Program-made: the position numbers and the translations under genes | Shown: piece by piece, positions 60,965 through 64,000 of the stretch | How the letters are laid out: the number at the start of each line of letters is the position of its first letter | Numbering within the stretch: position 1 is the first letter of the stretch | Notes under the pieces: model-generated | What the model was told of the DNA's origin: nothing | Databases searched by the model: none | The model's input: only the letters and a program-made list of their open reading frames with translations | Assembly (NCBI GenBank): GCA_006384855.1 | Contig: VCJN01002954.1 | Location: 62,001 to 126,000 of the forward strand | Source of the DNA: Tetraselmis striata | Lineage: Eukaryota > Chlorophyta > Chlorodendrophyceae > Chlorodendrales > Chlorodendraceae | Reading direction: 5' to 3' | Length of the DNA stretch: 64,000 bases

Positions 60965-62330
60965 GTTATTCACCGTGCTCTCGTCCCTGCCCCTCCCCTG
61001 CAGTCTGAGGTCATCGGGTACTGCGGATCGTGCATGAGGTGTTAGAGGTCGTTGGCAGACAAGGACGAAAACACGTAACGGGTGGGAAACGGGGCGGGTG
61101 TCGCCACTCATGTCGAGATGCGCGACGGCGAGGTGCGCTTAACGTGGCCCACGGCGCCCTGATGGGAGATGCGAGCGAAGATGCGAGTCCGCGTACCGTT
61201 GGAGTCGCTCATGGGAGAGGGTCCAAAGGCTTGGGGGGTCAGGCTGAGGCTCGCGGTGAGGCGAAGGCTGCGAATCTCCGGCCCAAGGCCATGGCGGTCC
61301 GCTTCGATGTTGCCCACCGCTCGGCTGCAGGGGCCTGATGGGCTGAGTCGTGGGTAATATTAATCGCGCCTGGGACACCCTCCTGCCCGAACGCAAGTGC
61401 ATCTGCGGAGAATTATGCGCCATGGGGGTCACTAGGAGTGTGTCGAGAGCCCTCGTTGGTTCAAAACCAAGTGCAGCCGCAGATGCCCCGCCACATGACT
61501 CTGCAAGCGGGCAGAGGTGGGTTTTGATCTGCGAGGACGGTTTGCCATGCTTTTGTGCACCGAGAAGCGTTAAGATGCCTGAAAGAAAACAAGCGCGAGG
61601 GAGCCTACGAGTGGTAGATAAGTGAAAAGCACAGTGGCGGCGTGGCATTCGAGGCAAGAAAAAAGGTTAACATGGAAGGGTAGCGACACATCTAGTCAAA
61701 GGGCGGTGGACATGCGTGTGGTACATAGTGCGGGTTCATTTCACTAGCTAGGTGAATAGTACCTCGTACGGTGTTGGCAAGAAGAGGAACTTGTCAAAGC
61801 CCAGTTTCACAGTACATTCGTAAAGTATTAGGCGTAACTCAAATTTGCACCCCCCAAAAGGGGTACAATTTTGAGTTAAGGGGGGTACAATTTTGAGTCC
61901 AGAAATGTGCCCATTTTGACTCAATAATTGCCCCTTTTCCGTATTGTGTGTTAGTGTTTGTCGGATGTTGCGTGACCAAGTGCCGCCGTGCAAGGGCGGA
62001 AGTGGCGGGAGTGAGCGTCTTTTGAATCAAGTTCCAGCACTTGCACGGTAGAGCTACTGCGGGTCTGATTGGTAAGGTCACATCGCTGGACCCTAGCAGT
62101 GGGCGAGCGGGACAACGGCGGCGTACCGAGGTGCAATTCAAAGCCTTTGGGCGACTGAGCGCGGGCTAACGACGCCCTCGTCATAAACATGTCGTATTCG
62201 TGTCTGCTCAAAACATTAAAAAACCCTTATGGGTCCATAAATGAGCATGATTAACTAGCGGTCATCAACTACCGTAGTATTAGGTGCTACCTGCCATTGT
62301 GCTTTTTGCTCCTTATTATCGGTACACGGC
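60965..62330. other. No gene seen
   Basis: The open frames lack protein-like composition. Near 61850-61930 the motif GTACAATTTTGAGT occurs twice in tandem beside CCCATTTTGACTCAA, the same small repeat as at 56870-56910. Confidence 0.4.
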
Positions 62331-62834
62331 ATGCTAGCCCGTTTTGAGGCTGATGGCGCGGAGTTCACTCCTTCGGCTTGGGCGGTCGCGTACATTGATC
62401 GCGTGGCACGTTGCTTTGGGGGCGACTCCAATCACGCCGCACACGAGTGGGCTGCACATGGCCTTTCCGACGTTTGCAACGACGTTAAGTCCGGGCGTGG
62501 GTGTCCAGGTCCTCACGGACCCGTCGATGCTTGTTTCTCTTCCAAAGGGCAGCGACGGCCGGCCGGCCGATGTTGGGTTTTTGGGTACGGTGGTATCCGC
62601 TAGAACACGGTTGCTGTCGATACCATCATTGCCCCTATCCTCGGCGTGTCAAGCTCGGATCCAACGATTGCATGATTGCGGGCCGCAGAGCGCCACAAAA
62701 TCCAAAAGTATGACGAGGGTGTCCGAAACGCCGGCGGCGGCATGCCTCACTTTGTTCCTTTCGCCGTTTTCGAGTTTGGCTCGCTGGCCCCGCACGCCGA
62801 GGCCTTCTTTCTTGGTGTAGCTCGCGAAAGCTAG
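62331..62834 (+). pseudogene. Decayed retroelement tail (RT-protein C-terminal region)
   Basis: Blocks in changing frames read GVGVQVLTDPSMLVSLPKGS, GRPADVGFLG, NTVAVDTIIAPILGVSSSDP, RAAERHKIQKYDEG and GMPHFVPFAVFEFGSLAPHA, then EAFFLGVARES and a TAG at 62832. An in-frame TGA follows the DPTIA codons. The ordered motifs (DVxxxxP-like strand, a KxxKY helix, FVPFAVExxG, then a final helix) resemble the end of many algal and plant non-LTR or DIRS polyproteins, where they follow the reverse transcriptase. No intact frame spans the region. The family link is by pattern only. Confidence 0.5.
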
Positions 62835-64000
62835 CCACACGCACACTGTCCAATAAATCGGCTAGCTCTTGGCTGCGTGGCGCCGCTGTTTCTCCTTGCT
62901 CATCAACATGGCGCATACAGACAAAGTTCTTAGCGGGGTCGCGGCGGCGCGCGGCACGTGATGGTGCTCATGCGCATGCGTCGCGTCGTTCGTCAGCTTG
63001 TGTTGCTATATATGACCCGGGTCATCGACTGCAAGCGCCCTCGCCGCGGCTGATGGCCCACCCGCCTTGGGCAATGGTCCCCTTTGGTTTCATGTTTCCC
63101 TTAATTTCGGGTTTTTCCTGGTTGTTCCTTGGCTTTCAGTGTTTCCCTGGACCCTTTGATTCCTTGGCGACTTGATGACTTCTTGGTTCTCATGACTCTT
63201 CCTTGTTTCTTGGCTCCCTGGCCTCATGCTCGACTTTGGTTTCAGGCTTATATTTATCTTTTGGTGGCAACCTTTCACGATAACTTTAAGTTCTGCTTTT
63301 AGTGCGTGCATGTCAAAGCTCTAATGTATTTAAGAGCCAACAAGAGGTGCTAGTGTGAAGTACAAAAAAGGCACGTCGTAGCAAATCCACCGTTGTAGTA
63401 GTAGCGGCGCTTTTTATGAAAGCAGTACTTAAAGCCTAAACACAAGCCGCTGATGGCGGGTATGGGTATGTACTAGGGTTGCGCTGAAGGGCCTGCAGTT
63501 TAGGGTACTTCAGCATGAAGTCCCTCCTTGAAACGGTATGTACTTCGGCTGAAATCAGTTCAGCCTGAATACCTCCCGGAAACGGCCTGAATACTCCCAA
63601 CCTGAAGTCCTCTTATAAATACGAGTTTTAAGTGTGGGGCCCGGCGGTAGGACTGACTACCTCTTAATGGTCCCTTACATCCCTTGTCCGCTCGATTGAG
63701 CGGTCGTCTCGTACGCGAGAGGTCCCGGTATCGAATCCATGTCGATGTATTTTCGGCAATATCGGCCCGGCGTGTCCTGGGTTTACCTGGCTGATGCATT
63801 AGCCCTCCGGGGTTCGAATGAGGCAATGGTATATGGGCTATGCCAGACCTACGACTGCAGTTGGCGCAAGAGCATGTCAAGTGCGGGGGTGGCTTCGGCC
63901 GATGTCCCGGGGCGAACTTTACTTTTACTTTTACCTCTTAATAGTCCGAATCCGTAGAGTTATTGTTCCCTGCCGCCCATAAGGGTGTCTTACTTGGCGT
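62835..64000. other. Right end: low-complexity and repeat DNA, no gene seen
   Basis: 63060-63300 is pyrimidine-rich with repeated CTTGGTT/CCTTGG motifs. 63355-63455 (GAAGTACAAAAAAGGC, GCAAATCCACC, GTAGTAG, AAGCCGCTGATGGCGGG) resembles 48735-48815 beyond the retroelement's 3' end (GAATTACAAAAAGGGC, CAAATCCACC, AAGCCGCCTAAAAGCGG). That suggests another tail of the same family. A tRNA-like stretch is noted at about 63690-63755. Confidence 0.45.
63688..63757 (+). other. tRNA-like stretch, possibly tRNA-derived repeat
   Basis: CGCTCGATTGAGCGGTCGTC resembles an internal A box with D arm, and GGTATCGAATCC resembles a B box. The anticodon arm (TCTCGTACGCGAGA) has a loop that is too short and lacks the usual U33. 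It is therefore not a convincing functional tRNA and is more likely a tRNA-derived repeat or chance. Confidence 0.2.

Overview
The window looks like nuclear DNA of a GC-rich eukaryotic microalga, most probably a green alga. This is inferred from intron-rich genes (GT..AG introns, nearly always cut at CAG|), a repeat protein of the organelle RNA-binding type, a GLE1 mRNA-export gene, TTTAGGG-type telomere-like motifs, TGTAA motifs 100-140 bp after two stop codons, and a tyrosine-recombinase element of DIRS type. No bacterial operon structure is present. A haptophyte, dinoflagellate or other alga is not excluded.

Layout. 1-1.55 kb: 3' end of an FHA-domain gene (+) resembling NIPP1/PPP1R8. 2.8-5.6 kb: a short-chain dehydrogenase (-), whose large intron carries a retroelement fragment. 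6.8-12.5 kb: a five-exon, about 928-residue OPR/HPR-type organelle RNA-binding protein (+), with a 340-bp hexanucleotide array in its fourth intron. 15.2-20.1 kb: mobile DNA, including a compact element with split direct repeats, a gag-like ORF and a tyrosine recombinase, but no reverse transcriptase. 21.8-29.7 kb: a 20-exon gene for a roughly 1073-residue coiled-coil protein (+). 30.7-32.3 kb: decayed transposon ORFs. 32.7-36.2 kb: a membrane-anchored beta-propeller protein of the DUF3748/YidR type (+), otherwise known mainly from bacteria. 36.2-40.4 kb: a repeat cluster. 40.4-48.4 kb: GLE1 (-), 13 exons, about 670 residues, with one GC-AG intron. 48.7-53.1 kb: a frameshifted retrotransposon (-). 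53-64 kb: gene-poor DNA with hypothetical or decayed ORFs, a 245-bp tandem duplication, about eight copies of a 190-bp satellite and a retroelement tail.

The ordinary genes serve unrelated housekeeping functions (phosphoprotein binding, redox, organelle RNA metabolism, nuclear mRNA export) and show no functional cluster. The recurring theme is genome structure. Long C-tracts lie mainly on the sense strand inside introns, and several repeat families are scattered through introns and intergenic DNA. The strongest candidate for something undescribed is the split-direct-repeat element at 16.86-20.05 kb. Exon joins were made by hand from reading frame, phase and splice-site agreement, and family names come from recognising motifs rather than from any search.
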